Source of the DNA: Acanthococcus lagerstroemiae
Taxonomy: Eukaryota > Arthropoda > Insecta > Hemiptera > Eriococcidae
Direction of reading: 5' to 3'
Length of the DNA stretch: 64,000 nucleotides
Assembly (NCBI GenBank): GCA_031841125.1
Contig: CM063109.1
Span: forward strand, 33,236,038-33,300,037
Shown one piece after another: positions 34,792 to 45,951 of this stretch (its first letter is position 1; each line of letters opens with the position of its first letter). Both the position numbers and the translations under genes were made by a program. The notes under the pieces are model-generated. The model saw only the letters and a list, made by a program, of their open reading frames with translations, did no database searches and was not told the DNA's origin.

Positions 34792-35942
34792 ATTCACACA
34801 CAAAGTCAAATTTTTGAAAAAGCTAGGGAATTCCAACTAAAAATAGCAGTCATGTTTGTGGATTTTATTGAAGAGTTTGATTCACTATTTCACGACAAAA
34901 TTTGGTTAGCGTTAAGAAACCAAGGGGTTCCCCTAGGTATCATTCGAATTTTAAGAGAGTTGTATTCCAAATCAGAAGCAATAATTGGGTTGGAGGGCAA
35001 CTCAGAAAAATTCAAAATCATGAGAGGAGTCAAACAGGCCGACCCGTAATCACCCAACATATTTAATGCAGTGCTAGAAGAAATCTTCAGAAAATTTGAC
35101 TGGGAAGGGATGGGTATCAACATGGGGAGAGACAATTTTTTTGGAGAAATTAAATACTTGAACAATCTGCGCTTAGCTGATGACATAAATATCAATCAAT
35201 TCCGGGAAATCAAAATTGACAACAATTTCATCCAAATAATTGAAGAACACACATATTTAGGCCAGAATATGACAATTGAAAATCGAACAAAAAATGAAAT
35301 TAAAGTTAGGAAAGCTCTAAGACTTGGAGAGCTTTCTGGGCCCAAAAAGCCATCCTCAAAGGCAATCTCAATCTTAAATCTAGAATCAGAATCTTGGAGA
35401 GTACTGTTTATCCGGTCCTAACCTACGGGGCGCAAACTTGGGCGTGCACAAAAAAGTAAATACAAAAAATAGGAATTACGCAACATTCAATGTTAAGGAA
35501 TATTTTAGATGTTAGACTTAAAGACAAAGTCAATATTTCAGATATCTTCTCCAAAACAGGTGCAAAAGGAGTAGTTAAAAAAATACACAAATTAAAACTT
35601 AAATATGCAGGGCATGTGGCAAGGCAACCCGAGGCTAAATGGAGCAAGATCTCCACATTCTGGTATCCTAGAAGAGGCAAACACAAAGTAGGCAGACCCC
35701 CACTGAGATGGGCTGACGGGGTAGTCGCAGTGGCTGGGCCAAACTGGTCTCAAAAAGCTAAAAATCGAAAAAAATGGATTGACTTGATCGAAGCTCATAC
35801 ACAGCAATGTGTCACTGGGTGAGGTGCTCGTGAAACTCCACTTACCTAATTAGTTAAATGTATGTAAATACCTAAGAATTAAGTAGTTTCCGTTGCCCGA
35901 CCGAGTATATGTGAGCTTTAAATAAAAATAAATAAATAAATA
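34792..35942 (+). mobile_element. 5'-truncated LINE with about 48-bp target duplication
   Basis: A 48-base segment starting AAGAAGGTACTTTTCTATCA is present at 34744-34791 and again at 35943-35990 with one difference. Between them lies a 1.15 kb LINE fragment, truncated at the 5' end, with a 3' tail of AAATA/TAAA repeats (35920-35942). The duplication is far longer than the 7 to 20 bases usual for LINEs. Confidence 0.85.
34852..35822 (+). pseudogene. Reverse transcriptase and C-terminal region of the LINE, broken
   Basis: The first block reads MFVDFIEEFDSLFHDKIWLA then LRNQGVPLGIIRILRELYS, the palm and fingers motifs of non-LTR reverse transcriptase, up to MRGVKQADP, then a stop where intact elements have GCxLSP. 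The next block resumes at SPNIFNAVLEEI and reaches LNNLRLADDI, where the catalytic YADD/FADD is changed to LADD. After a deletion and frameshift the C-terminal part is VLTYGAQTWACTKK, then YAGHVARQPEAKW, GRPPLRWADGV and RKKWIDLIEAHTQQ. This order fits RTE-like or related endonuclease-type LINEs. Stops and frameshifts make it inactive. Confidence 0.85.
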
Positions 35943-36867
35943 AAGAAGGTACTTTTCTATCAATTCATTTATCAATATTATACTTTTTATTTCTCAAGTA
36001 AGAATAAGTATCTATTTAATAAGTTGACGTTTTACTTATTATTGTTCATAACGTTACAGTAACAAAATTAAGCAAATTAAATCGATCATAAACGAATACA
36101 GGTAAAATAGCCACGCTCACTGGTTCTCTAGAACAATCATTCGCGATTCATTCAGCCGATTAAGTATACTTAGTTAATTACATTTACTTACGACTAAGTT
36201 ACTAGCATGCACATTAAAGAGGAATTGTCTTCTTATGTAAGATTTCGGATTAATATTGGATCTCTTTTTTTATGTTTTATTTTTTCCTGCAAGCACATAA
36301 AAATTAGTAAAAAAGGTGTGCCAAATGCTGGCCATGCCAAATCTTGGCCATTTTCGCAATCTTGAAATCTCGCGATTCACTTACAAAATAATGTTCTACA
36401 TATTAAATAATGAGACAGTCTCGCCAACAAAAACAACAGAATTTCAAATCTGAAGAAAATGACACCGATTTCAAACTACTAAAATTCCATGCTTTCCAAG
36501 CTTCCGCCCAATCGTTCCAAATAAGGTTTTGAGAAAAACTTTAATTCCAACATGTGCTGAAACTGTATACCTAACTTATATATAAATCAAAAATCACTCA
36601 AATATACAGCTGAAATTACTTACCATTTTCGTTTTGAAAATTTCTCACTTTTCAACAACAGCAAAATTTCATCAACTTTTCAATCACCTTCTTTCAAAAA
36701 ATGATAACACGCAATAAGCAACATGGTTTCACAGAAAAATCTCACCAAACGGAAGTATAGGATGTATACAGTTCGCGGCACCAGCGCGCTCTTCATAACG
36801 CATTGTAGAGGTATTAGAAAAAGTGGCCAACATTTGATGCCTAGGTCAACAATTGGCACATTCCCTC

Positions 36868-37080
36868 ATTCTTATGAATAGTGGGAGAAATTGGCAGCAT
36901 AGTCACTTCTCACACTTGAGTGGGAGAATGTAAATATTTTTGCGCACAGTGCGAGAAATTGGCGGCGCAGTAACTTTGTCACACCTGCATGGAAGGGAGA
37001 AGCACGCTTGCGCAAATTACAAATAAAAAGGGCTGGTTTGCGCAGAAAAACGAAACCCATTTGCGCAAATTGTATTTAAA
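36868..37080. repeat. 75-bp satellite, middle block, and TTGCGCAAA repeats
   Basis: One and a half satellite units (AGTGGGAGAAATTGGCAGCA, CACACTTGAGTGGGAGAATG) are followed by sequence rich in TTGCGCAAA (37010-37075). Confidence 0.7.
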
Positions 37081-37461
37081 AGCCTGGTTGGAATGAACGA
37101 TACGATTGCGCATAGTGGGAAATAATTAAAATTACAAATTCTTGCATGAAATCTGTAAAATTACACGAATAAGCAGGTTTATTGGTTTATATTTATATTT
37201 CTTAAGGTGAGATAACTCGAGCAAGTCATTACAAACTAGTCATAACTTCGGCGGAACACTCATCAGCAGTCTGCTTCTCTCGGTCGTATTTTTAATGTTA
37301 CGAAGATGGACACTGAAATTATAGTAACTATCCAGGCTGTCGATTAGTTGCATGCAACTTTCATCTTGGGCAATCGTGGTTTCGAGAAATACATGTAAAC
37401 AGTGAGCTATGTAAGGCATACACGACAAAGGAGGATGACGACATTGGGTCATGGCTCAAGT

Positions 37462-37742
37462 GGTGCTTCGGTTTGCAGTACTTCCATCCGAATAAAGTTC
37501 CTGATGGGTTCATGGATTTGATCGTTCGTGAAATTTTGGGTGTAATTCGCGAGGTACAGGTGGAGCCCGATTTACGCATTACTTCGATAAATCGCAACAA
37601 AAGAAATATGCGACTTAGCACAGTCTTAGATAAAATGGAAGAAATAATGAAAAAGTACACTGCATATAAGTCTGGGAACACAAGTCGTTTATCGTACCTC
37701 CGATACGTCGGGTACAGATGTCAACCATTTGAAACTGCTTAA
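37462..37742 (+). other. Open stretch of unknown nature (90 codons)
   Basis: Downstream of an acceptor-like TTCGGTTTGCAG, an open frame encodes YFHPNKVPDGFMDLIVREIL, then VEPDLRITSINRNKRNMRLS and a charged segment ending at a stop. Amino-acid usage looks protein-like but I recognise no family. It may be an exon or a piece of a mobile element. Confidence 0.3.
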
Positions 37743-37969
37743 GTCCGAGCAACATTTGTGATCACGCCTGCACCTACGCAGGCAGTCAGTCCTAAGCGTG
37801 TGCTAAGTGAGAAGGAAAGTGTTGCACGACTGTAAAATCTGTAATTCTTCTTTTGCGCAAACAGGTCCTCCGATTTTAGCTCCCCGTTTGTTTTCACTTG
37901 TGCAAACGTGTTCCGTATTTTCCCGTATAAATTTTCATATTTGCGCAAACGTGTTACAGCGGCGTGGAA

Positions 37970-38230
37970 GAATGTAAATATATTCTCACACGCAGTGGGA
38001 GAAATTGGAGGCATAGTCACTTCTCGCACTTGAGTGGGAGAATGTAAATAAATTCTTGCACTCACTGGGAGAAACTGGCGGCGTAGTCACTTCTCACACT
38101 TGAGCGAGAGAATGTAAATTTATATTCTTGTGCGCAGCAGGAGAAATTGGCGGCGCAGTAACTTCTCACATTCGAGTGGGAGAATGTAAAATAATCTTGC
38201 GCACAATGGGAGAAATCAGCGGCGCTTATT
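37970..38230. repeat. 75-bp satellite, right block (four units)
   Basis: Four consecutive units of GAGTGGGAGAATGTAAATA, TTCTTGCGCAC(A/T)GTGGGAGA, AATTGGCGGCGTAGTCACTT at a spacing of about 60 to 75 bases. They end about 270 bases before the first recognised exon of the odorant receptor. Confidence 0.8.
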
Positions 38231-38496
38231 AAAAAGCAGATTTTGTACCATTTTTCATTTGAAAGTCGCGTTTTTATAATGTACCTATCAGTAAGAAATA
38301 AAATAAAAAGGTAGATATAAAAGTTTACATAAGTGCTATTCACTTACACTATTACATTTTTTTAAACTCTTATAATAATTATCATTTTTAGATGAATGTG
38401 AAAAATTCTTTATTATATTTTTTGTCTCGCAATTCATACAACTTTTCTAGCTACCTAACGCAACTGAAAGATAAGCAACGATTTTGTATTTGTCAG

Positions 38497-40241
38497 GTTA
38501 CCACAGACGGCGTATCTAACCACAGTCCTCAAGATGATGTACCTGGCAGTCGGTATAGTCACTGTACCAAAATACGAGAAGTATGGCTTCATTTACTTCA
38601 TAATTTACAATAGCAACGTCTGTTTCCAAGGCATCAGCATAGGATTAACATTTTCAAACCCGACCTTCTCATCCATGGAAACCTTATTTTCATTCTGCGC
38701 GACACTGTGTGTATGGCGAGCTCTTTTGATGGCACGTTATTTACGACCACTTCTGCTCGAGTTTTTTCAGGACTGCTGCCAACTGGTCGACAGGTCTGTT
38801 TATTTCTTGACCTTGTCAAATCAACTGATCCTTAGCAGCAAGAAGTTCTGCTCAATTATCCTGATTTGCGCGATATTTCAGTTCAATATACCGGTATCCA
38901 TATTCTTTTTTACCGAAACCGAGACCACCGACTCAGGAGCACTGATGTACCCTTGTGTGTTTCCTTGGTCATTGGACAAGATACCCGTATACATTCTCAC
39001 CATGTTTTTCCAATGTATATCATTACTAATGGCCTACAGCGTAATGGTATTTTATATAGGATTTTTCGTTTTATGGACTTTGGTTATTTACGTTAGCTAC
39101 TGTGAGATTATGCAAGAACTTCTACAGTTTGAGCCGGCGGCCTTAGTACGAATAAACAGTAATGAGTCGACCGTGGAAAGTCGTTGCTTGATTCATCAGT
39201 TCGAGCGGATAGTAGTGCATCACCAAATGGTGAAAAAGTAATACTCATTCGAATTTATTTGAATTTGTAGTAGCTACTGTAGTATAGTAGTGGAAATTTT
39301 TTTTCCTTCCACTTTTTCTTGTAGGTATATAGTTACGTGTACACCTAGGAGTAGACCTACATATAGTGCAAGAAAATAGAAAAACTTTTAGAGGTAACAT
39401 TTTTGATGACACAATTTCTTCGACTGTCACAATCCCTCCGCAATATTCCTGATTGTGCCCAACAACAGTGTTTAGTTTTGGCCCGACTGGTATAAAAACG
39501 ATTGTATATTATTCCAGATTTGCCCAAAAATATAAACCTGTGGTTAGCTTCTGCAGTTCAGATGTGTGTTCACTGGCAATAATCACGATTGTATCTACCA
39601 TTTCTGCAGTTTTGCTGGTTGGTTGGTAGAAAGTACTCACTAATCCCACTAGGTGTTTTCAAAAATGAGAGACAATGAGTTACATTAAAGTTATAAGTTC
39701 CCAACGATTCGCCGTAAGTTAAGAGTAATCTACAACTCTAAGCATCCTCTGTTACAGATGAAGGAGTTCTCATGGCAAGCTATGAAATTAATATTTTTGG
39801 CAGTTACCGCTCTAAGTTTTCTCGTTGCCCCGTGTTATTGCGGTGAAACACTGCTGAGTCTGGTTCGTACTTTTCCATAATTGAGAGATTTTCAGTCTTT
39901 ACCACTCATACATGAAGAACTTTTGAATTATTATTTTGAAAGAGCCTTCAGCATTGACCTTTCAGATTCTTATTTTAACACTTTAAATCTCCACTTACTT
40001 GAATTTTTTTTTTTTTTTTTTTTTTTTTTAGAACGAGCTGTTGAGGACGGCCCTCTATAATGTGCCTTGGTACAATCAACGCACGGATTTTCAAAAACTG
40101 GTCTGCTTGTTTATGTTACAATTGCAACGCCCCATTGAGTTAAAAACGTTTGGAATGAAAGTATTTTCAATGAATTTGTTCGCGTTGGTAATAAAATATT
40201 GTTACTCTTTTATTCAAGTTATCCGTCGTCGTAGCTTATAA
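38497..40241 (+). CDS. Insect odorant receptor (7tm_6 family), N-terminus incomplete
   Basis: Exons: 38497-39237 (acceptor ATTTGTCAG), 39518-39617, 39758-39862, 40032-40241 with TAA stop. Exon 1 to 2 is phase 2 and splices to HHQMVKKFAQKYKP; exons 2-3 and 3-4 are phase 0. A stronger-looking donor at 39626 for exon 2 would create a stop, so 39618 is preferred. The product, at least 372 residues from the Met at 38534, has the family hallmarks: several hydrophobic segments in exon 1 (PCVFPWSLDKIPVYILTMFF region), the H-Q motif before TM5, a TM6 with CYCGETLLS, and a C-terminal NVPWYNQ / FSMNLFALVIKYCYSFIQVI region corresponding to TM7. These receptors form ligand-gated cation channels with Orco in olfactory neurons. 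Twenty or so N-terminal residues on a further 5' exon were not found. A T-run at 40001-40029 serves as polypyrimidine tract. Confidence 0.9.
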
Positions 40242-40598
40242 ACCGAATTTGTAAATACCCGATGCATTATTTCATCTGTAATAGGACACATGTGCCTAAT
40301 GTGGTCACTTTGACAATATTTTAGAAAGCTACTGCAAAAGAAGGAAATAGGTAGTACCCTATTATGAGAATAGTGTTGTCAGATACACCGACATAGTATT
40401 TCCTCTTCTTCGTGAGTCTAAAGGCATTGATTGTAAAGTGGTATCTATAGGATCTCTATGGTCCCGTTTGACTATTCTACATAGATATTTGTAAATAATG
40501 TTAAAATTATTAAAATAAACTAAATTAATATAAGAATAAAAATTAAATAATTAAACCTAAATTATTACCAGCAAATATAATTTCTCGGTACTCTCGAT

Positions 40599-40755
40599 CA
40601 GTGGCGAAGCTAGGGGTTTCCCAAAGGGGGGGGGGGCACAATGAGGTTTTCATGGGAGAAAATGTCAAAAATTGATGTATTTTTTTAAAATCGCCGATAT
40701 TAGAGGACTATGTAAAAACATTGGAAGGGCACGTGTCCCCCACGCTACGCCACTG
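40599..40755. mobile_element. hAT MITE family D, copy 3 with perfect duplication
   Basis: The 157-base element has ends CAGTGGCGAAGCTAGGGG and CCCCACGCTACGCCACTG. The octamer CTCTCGAT is identical on both sides (40591-40598 and 40756-40763). It sits about 360 bases downstream of the odorant receptor stop codon. Confidence 0.92.
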
Positions 40756-40984
40756 CTCTCGATAACCTTTGAATAGAAGATCCCCATTTTAAATTCGTAA
40801 TTTGTCTTCACTTCCGCAACACTGGTAAAAAATAACTGCGGATCATGCAGATCAATCTGTCATAAGCTTACTGCGAGTTCCTGCTGCTCAAGCTCAGTCG
40901 AGTTAACTATACTCAATTTGTCAAAAATACCTGGGCTAAGATACTGCCAGTTTAAGAATTTAATTGCTCCATTCATAGACATCA

Positions 40985-41733
40985 TCAGAAGCGAAACTAT
41001 AGGGGGTGTAGGGTTGAACACCCCCTCCCCCCTCAATAATTTAACAGTCGGCAAATTTAGAAACTGTTCATTTGAATTTTCCATTTTTTATGAATGTTTG
41101 TTGGTTTATTTTCTTTTTTCAATTAAAAAATATTTCGATTTAAAAAATCGGCAAATTTATAATTTTTTTAAAATTTTGTCAGCGAATTTTTAGTTATTGA
41201 AAAATATTTGTCGGCAAATTTTTCTTCTCCACCTCTCCAGACTGAAAGTCAAATTTCGTTTCGGAAAATGGAGTACCCTGGACTCCTGTCAGAGACTAGT
41301 AAAGCTGAAATGTGGAAGACGTTTCAAAAATCTGAAAGTCAGTAGCAAACGTTGAATTTCGAATTTCAATGACTATTCTGTTTATACCTGATTCTCTGTT
41401 TGACCTAGAGCCTAAAATTTGAGTGAGTTGAAAGCAAAAGAATTATTATCCAGTGTCACAAGCTGACTCCGATAACAAATGTCCTATTGTTTAATTTACG
41501 GACTTTGGTCCTGGTGAATATAGGAGGGAAATTTAACCTGGAACATATAAGTCAAAACTCTATGTGTTTTTACGATAAGAACGAAAGGGCGTTTGTGGCA
41601 CGGATTCCTCTAATCCGATTAACCTAAAACTTTGTATAGTGTTTTTTTTTTTTTGTTTTTCTTTATTCTACTGGAACCAATTTAGGGGACGAATCAGAAG
41701 AAATTCAGAAGAAAATATCACCAAGAGTAAATA
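40985..41733 (+). mobile_element. Family B element, copy 3
   Basis: Begins AGCGAAACTATAGGGGGTGT after CAGA and runs colinear with the reverse complement of copy 1: AACAGTCGGCAAATTTAGAA, CTTCTCCACCTCTCCAGACT, GGAGTACCCTGGACTCCTGT, CACGGATTCCTCTAATCCGA, ending near CACCAAGAGTAAAT. Confidence 0.7.
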
Positions 41734-41870
41734 ACGACCATCATAATGTGTAAAGGAAGTTGTGTGTTCCTCTCAAGTATTCCTAACATCCTTCCAGCTT
41801 ACTCTCCCAGATTAGGGTATGCTCATGCGTGTGCAAATATAAGTGCATGGGAGATAAGGTTCCAGTCTGC

Positions 41871-42490
41871 ATTTGTAGGAATGAAACTATGGGGGAGGGG
41901 AATTGTGAAAGTCCCAACTGACTCAACTCAAAATTCCCAAGTATCAAAGCAAAAAAACAAAAAACCAAAAAGAACCTTTTGACCTGTTGGATTTTTCCAA
42001 CTGACTCAACTCAAAATTCCCAGGTATCAATGCAAAAAAAGGAAAACCTTTTAACTTGTTGGGTTTTCTTAACTTCTCAACTCAATTTATTCCCAAATAT
42101 TAAAGCAAAAAAAAAAAAATAAATAAAAAATAAAAAAAAGTTTCAACTTGTTGGATTTTTTTTAACTCGCCTGACTGGAGTGGTAAATCTTCCCAACTGC
42201 TTTGTCAAAAATTCCCACAGGAGGTATTGTAAGTTGCCCCCTACCCCATATCGGTACGTCCCTGCCCCCAATAATTTGGCAGTTGGCAAATTTTGAAACT
42301 GTTCATCTGAATTTTTCATCTTCTAAGAACGTTTGTTTGTTTATTTTTTTCTTCAAATAAAAAATATTTTAACTAAAACATCGGAAAATTTTAAAAAGTT
42401 TTGTTGGCAAATTTTTACTTAAAAAAAAAATTTTCGGCAAATTTTCCTTCTCCCCCCCCCCCCTCCAAACTGGAGTCGAGTTTCGTTTCT
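41871..42490 (+). mobile_element. Family B element, copy 4, interrupted by family A copy 7
   Basis: A family B head (GGAATGAAACTATGGGGG) is followed at about 41890 by family A text (GTGAAAGTCCCAACTGACTC) running to a family A right end TCGGTACGTCCCTG at 42264. Family B then resumes with CCCCCAATAATTTGGCAGTT and continues to about 42490. The left terminus of the family A copy is missing. Confidence 0.7.
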
Positions 42491-43249
42491 AAAGATCATT
42501 TAGAAAAACAAATTCTGAACCGTGTATTTCAGCGTTTTATAAATCAATCCCTCCTTTTTTTAATTTAATTTTTATTTATTTACTTTTTTGATCACTTAGT
42601 CGAATTTTCACGGGATGGAGATGGATCTTCAAATTACAAAAGTCTAGTTAAATTTTCGACTTGAAATGGGCAAAATTCAACTGGTTTTGAAAATTTGAAC
42701 AAAGTATCGAAATAAGAATCTTTTGGGTCACCGATTCCGAATATTGCATCCGATTTTGAATCCGGCCCAGACTTAGGTTCAAAAATGCAAATTTCGATGA
42801 ATTTTAACTCAACTGCTTCACTTTGTTGACTGTGAAGTACCTATTTTATTTCATTTTTTTCGAGTAAAATAACTCATGAATAACATAAAATATAATTAAA
42901 ACTGTAATACAACTCAATGCAGGAAGGAATGAGTTTCAAGTTTGTAATTTTACTTCCTTCCAACAAATTTTAAGCGCTTATATCAAAAGTTATGAACCCC
43001 CAATTCAAAATCTCGGACGTTATGAATTTCACTGAATTGCTATTAACAGAATATGATGTTAAAATTGAGCAAGTTTTTTCAATAAGTGTAGAAGGGTTTC
43101 CGGCAGAATACATAAAAATTCCGAATTAGTGCCGCTAAAAAATTCACAACACAGTATAGATTACAACTAGTACCCGAACTTAAAAGTTTCAAGTCTACTA
43201 GGTTTTGTAGATTTTTAAGAAATTTTCATACCAGGAAAAAATTGGCACA
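42491..43249. other. Gene-free stretch, repeat-like
   Basis: At 42715-42830 the text GATTCCGAATATTGCATCCG ... AATCCGGCCCAGACTTAGGT resembles the 125-bp tandem units at 58840-59340. No gene seen. Confidence 0.4.
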
Positions 43250-43407
43250 ACCCGAGCACTAGAATCCGCCCTTTCGGCTGTCTTAACCCTCTTCTCTTCT
43301 TGCCGAAAAACCGGTCTAAGTCGAAATGTAGCGAGTTGCTATGTGGGCTCGAACCCGGGACCTCCGGATTCCGAGACCAGCGGCATCCACTCGGCCAACC
43401 AGACCCC
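43250..43407 (-). mobile_element. tRNA-derived SINE, copy 3 (internally deleted)
   Basis: Minus-strand copy with box B GGTTCGAGCCC, the CCGGAGGTCCCGGG arm and the body segment CTTAGACCGGTTTTTCGGCA. About 60 bases of the body between TCTTAACCCTC and the 3' end are missing compared with other copies. Confidence 0.75.
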
Positions 43408-43643
43408 GTTTATAGAATGCACTGAAGAATTTGTTATTGAGAAATTAATTTATTCTAGAAAAGACTGTTTAACAGACCACAGACCAAGTCCATTATACTT
43501 AACATTCCACAACTTGCCTTGAAAGCTTAAAAAGTTTCTTCTACGTTGGCCATTATGCCTTCTGCCCATTAACCTTCGGACTTCATTTTAAACTTGGAGG
43601 AAAAAAGGTCCGAATCCGAATATTTCGCGTTTTTCAGGTCTGT

Positions 43644-43827
43644 ATTTGTGCCCCTACAAGATATCCGACGAGCAATCTATCGAACAGATTTATACCTTGA
43701 GTTGCTTAGTTCAAAGCTACTAGGAGAAATAATCCATCCAAAATATTCTGTAAAGCTAAAATACAAGGGTTTTGAAGCGAGAAATATTAATTCTGATGGC
43801 GTACCGACCACAAGCAATTTAATGTGA
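43644..43827 (+). other. Exon-like open stretch, unassigned
   Basis: A good acceptor (CGCGTTTTTCAG) is followed by 61 codons ending in TGA: VFVPLQDIRRAIYRTDLYLE then LLSSKLLGEIIHPKYSVKLK and a polar tail. It could be a last exon. No family recognised; it shares an I-x-R-(S/T)-D-L motif with 22907-23223 and 60130-60316. Confidence 0.25.
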
Positions 43828-44059
43828 ACAGTACTTGTATATGCTGAATTTTATTTCCTCTCGTTTCCAATGGTTCAGAGGTCAACCTTTTGCAAACATA
43901 TCTAATTCTACGTAAACAATGTCTACGAATATATAAATATGGCATCTGAGAATAATACTTTGAACTCATCAGATGCAGCAACATAATAATAAAGCATACA
44001 TTTACTCTAATGAAATAAGAGAAAGAAACAATTATATTATGTAGGTTCAATGACAAAGT

Positions 44060-45951
44060 TCTAGCTTAGCACTTACGTTAGTTTTAAAATTGTTAAAATT
44101 GGGGAGACAGCCTCCCTAAATTCATTTCTTATAATCTAAAAATAGCATTGTCGAATCTTTAGATTTCGTGGAAAATATTAACCCGGACCACAAAGGCCTT
44201 GAAGCTTAAGATGGAATTCACATAAGGATTTCCCCAACATCTCTTCATAGTTCTTTCTCTAAATACTGAGAGGGTGCCATCAATATGTCCTGAAATCAGA
44301 TAACATTCAAAAACTTGAGGAATCACAAATTCAAAGTTGAAATTTAAGGAATTTTCAGAATTGGGTATCGAAAGGGAGTCAATTTGGAAAAAATCATTTT
44401 TCACCCAAAAACGCTCATTTTTCAATAAAATATGCAACTTTTCTAAATAGAATTCTTGTGCTGATTTCGAGTGTATACTTTTAATCCCCCTGCCTTTGAG
44501 AGTTCTCTCATAAATACCCTACAGAATTGCAAAGACTACAATTTTGGACATTTTCCTAAAGTAATTTAATATGGTCTTCGATTTTTAGGTGTACGAGGTC
44601 ACAGAGTACGATTTTTGTGGTAATTTTTAGATTCAATCAACTTGGGTCTCACCAAATGAAATTCCGACTTGATAATGACTATTTTTTGGTAGACGAAAAT
44701 GTTTGCGAAAATATGTATTTAGTTGCTGACAGCTCTTTTGCCTTTGTAACGTACGACAGAAATCTCGAATATTATTGTTAATTAAATATAGCACACTTCC
44801 TTTCCCCTTCAAAAAAAAAAAAAAAAAAAAGTCCGCAGTCGAATCAAAAGAGTCCCAAAAAATATAGTTAACATTGTTGTAGGAACCTTCGGAGAATGTG
44901 GAGGAACAAAATAATAGTTTGCAGGGAAAAAGGGGAGATGATGAAAGTATCACTCTACATGGTAGTCAATTTATAGATTCATCCCGAGATCGATAGATTC
45001 GATTTTGATGGAATTTTTAAATCCGACCTCCTTGGGGTGCACCAAAGAGTTTTCTGACTAAATAATGGCCATGATTTTAAGATTGTATTCAATTTACAGG
45101 TTTTTGAGGTGTTCAACATTAAGGGTAATCTTGCGATTTGACCCGTTGCGATTCAACCAAAGGTGGTTCCCATTAGGAAAAAAAAAGTGCCTGTATGATG
45201 ATAATTTAAATTGGAACCTTCATTGATGAACCCCAATGAGTTGAATTCAAAAACAACCTTCATAATCAAATTCAGTAACCTGTTGAACCAACAAACTGAA
45301 TCCAATCTCAAAAAGTTGCTATTATTTAGTAAGAACTTCATTTGGTGGACCCCAAGAAGTCGGATCCAAAAATACTACCAAAATCAATTTCAAAAAATCG
45401 ATCATCATATTGAATCGCTTTAGGAAAATGTCTAAAACTGTAGTTTTTGCGATGCTGTCGGCTACTCATGAGAGAACAATCAAAAGGAAGGTAATAATTT
45501 ACAGTATACATTCAGAAGCACGAAAATCCCATTTAGAAGAGTTGAATTACCTTTAAAAATGTACATATTTAAGTAAAGTGGAATATTTTCAAGATTTAGT
45601 ATTTTTATACCTTATAATTGTGAAAATTCTTCGAAATTTCAATTTCAATTTATTACACTTTCTTTCTCAAACCATTCAGAATTTCATTTACTTTTAGGAT
45701 ATGTTAGGAATAACTCTCATTTTTTACGGTACAGGCGTTTTCAGACTACTCAAAGATTTAGGAAAATCCTTACGTAAGTTTCAAGGTAAATTTCAAGGTC
45801 TCTGGGGCACGTGTAGATATTTTTCAAAAAATCTGAAAATCCAACGGTGGTACTTGTAGGTTATAAGGAAGAGATCTAGGGATTTCCCTCCGATTTCAAA
45901 AATTTTTTAAAGTAAGAGTAACCTTATTATGTACGCATAATTCAATTCGTG
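44060..45951. other. Gene-free stretch downstream of cathepsin B
   Basis: Repeated phrases such as ATTCAACCAAAGGTGG, CACCAAATGAAATTCCGACT and GGTGGACCCCAAGAAGTCGG recur between 44620 and 45420, suggesting an old tandem or inverted repeat of about 120 bases. An A-run lies at 44811-44830. No exon seen. Confidence 0.4.

Larger units (their letters stand above)
34343..36868. mobile_element. 2.5 kb TIR element inserted in the satellite
   Basis: The left end AGGAAAAGTGCCAATTATTG then ACC is matched in inverse at the right end (GGTCAACAATTGGCACATTC). Subterminal regions contain further GGCCA / GGCAC repeats (34530-34740, 36320-36350, 36820-36850). Outside it, the satellite unit on the left (GAGAATGTAAATATA) joins in register with the one on the right (ATTCTTATGAATAGTGGGAG), showing insertion. 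No transposase remains; a LINE is inserted inside. Superfamily not determined. Confidence 0.65.

Noticed and set aside
37970..38230. CRISPR array
   Set aside because: The repeats are a eukaryotic satellite with imperfect units and no unique spacers of constant length; the genome is clearly not prokaryotic.
38392..38613. Open frame taken as the receptor's N-terminal exon
   Set aside because: It is in a different frame from the receptor exon and shows no family features.
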